Shown: positions 6,144-6,416 of the stretch, one piece after another
Numbering within the stretch: the first letter of the stretch is position 1
Layout: each line of letters starts with the position of its first letter
Source: Clostridia bacterium
Lineage (GTDB): Bacteria > Bacillota > Clostridia > Oscillospirales > CAG-272
NCBI GenBank assembly: GCA_900753295.1
Contig: CAADYQ010000009.1
Coordinates: 1 to 6,416, forward strand
DNA length: 6,416 nt
Direction of reading: 5' to 3'
Made by a program: the position numbers and the translations under genes
The notes under the pieces: model-generated
Told to the model about the DNA's origin: nothing
The model's database searches: none
Seen by the model: only the letters and a program-made list of their open reading frames with translations

Positions 6144-6280
6144 CATTGGTATGGTACTTCATGTTCAGATGCAACTAAGGACAAGCAGTAGATAAGAATT
6201 TGAACTCGTTTCACGGTCGGGGTATGAAGCTACGAATTTGCAGAAACATCACCCGAGATCAAAAAACATGTTCAGATGTA
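6144..6280. other. Unassigned stretch with short direct repeats
   Basis: No gene recognised. CATGTTCAGATG occurs twice (6160-6171 and 6267-6278, 107 bases apart) and GAATTTG twice (6196-6202 and 6234-6240). TCGGG (6217-6221) can pair with CCCGA (6252-6256). I checked for a tRNA because of the TTTGAACTC string and could not form a T-arm or cloverleaf on either strand. The stretch may be the outer part of the structured element that follows. Confidence 0.5.
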
Positions 6281-6385
6281 CGGCGGGGAATATAGTTGTG
6301 ATAAGATTTCAAAAATCGGTTACCCCGCCGAGTCAAGCGGTGCGGAATATAGCCTGCAATATTTTTCAGTTCATGTTACCGCACC
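6281..6385. repeat. Tandem pair of related long hairpins
   Basis: Unit 1: CGGCGGGG (6281-6288) pairs perfectly with CCCCGCCG (6323-6330) across 34 bases. Unit 2: GGTGCGG (6339-6345) pairs perfectly with CCGCACC (6379-6385) across 33 bases. Both intervening segments start with AATATAG and end with GTTA, and both hold an inner hairpin (6305-6309 / 6313-6317; 6354-6359 / 6364-6369 with one mismatch). The outer stems differ in sequence but both pair, which is what compensatory change in a folded RNA or single-stranded DNA element would give. The units are 58 bases apart, start to start. Two + strand frames are open across it to the window edge (from ATG 6268 and ATG 6276) without ribosome binding sites; I do not call them. 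Identity unknown. Confidence 0.7.
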
Positions 6386-6388
6386 ACA

Positions 6389-6411
6389 CCAAGCCGCCTA
6401 CGGCGTCTTGG
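6389..6411. other. Third strong hairpin at the right edge
   Basis: CCAAG (6389-6393) pairs with CTTGG (6407-6411) and, after a single C-T mismatch, CGCC (6395-6398) pairs with GGCG (6402-6405) around loop TAC. It lies three bases beyond the second long hairpin and probably belongs to the same structured element, which continues past the window. Confidence 0.7.
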
Positions 6412-6416
6412 TCAAA

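Noticed and set aside
6196..6230. Possible tRNA or tRNA fragment (TTTGAACTC-like string)
   Set aside because: No five-base T stem, anticodon arm or acceptor pairing could be formed on either strand.
6268..6416. Two overlapping + strand frames open to the window edge (ATG 6268 and ATG 6276)
   Set aside because: Both frames being open at once, the absence of ribosome binding sites and the strong hairpins point to structured non-coding sequence. Neither translation matches a family I can name.
6366..6416. Possible C-terminal end of a - strand gene (17 codons ending at 6366)
   Set aside because: Too short to judge, and it lies within the hairpin element. Only the sequence to the right could decide.

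Overview
The window looks like a chromosomal segment from a Gram-positive Firmicute, most likely a class Clostridia bacterium of the Ruminococcaceae/Oscillospiraceae type. The recF-remB-gyrB order is a Firmicute arrangement that normally sits near the replication origin. The proteins resemble Bacillus/Clostridia versions, Shine-Dalgarno sites are AG-rich, and the non-coding DNA carries arrays of small hairpins joined by TGATAT-like linkers. The taxonomic call is inference from gene content; dnaA, dnaN and an origin are not visible.

Layout. Bases 1-145 hold no recognisable gene but carry a hairpin-rich repeat (copy A, about 39-136) that stops just before the recF ribosome binding site. Five complete genes follow, all on the + strand: recF (recombinational repair ATPase), remB (DUF370-type regulator, joined to recF by a 1-base TAATG overlap), gyrB (DNA gyrase subunit B, with its own candidate -10 box), cysS (cysteinyl-tRNA synthetase, after a 153-base leader with a three-copy tandem repeat) and a four-helix GtrA-family membrane protein. 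An intrinsic terminator at about 5896-5943 closes the run. The last 470 bases are non-coding as far as I can tell. They hold a second, composite copy of the repeat (copy B, 5961-6083), a well-formed bidirectional terminator (6109-6143), an unassigned stretch with short direct repeats, and a tandem pair of related long hairpins plus a third hairpin (6281-6411) that runs up to the window edge.

How the genes fit together. recF and gyrB serve DNA repair and topology and are classically linked to the dnaA/dnaN region. RemB is a small DNA-binding regulator habitually carried between them. cysS and gtrA are not part of that classical cluster. gyrA, which usually follows gyrB, is absent, so the conserved synteny breaks right after gyrB.

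The points most worth a second look are: the two related repeat copies bracketing the gene block; the paired-hairpin element at the right edge, whose identity I cannot name; substitutions in GyrB at the two positions that line up with E. coli R136 and T165 in the ATP/aminocoumarin pocket; and a 13-bp exact direct repeat bracketing gtrA. I found no clear evidence for a defence system, a CRISPR array or an intact transposase gene.
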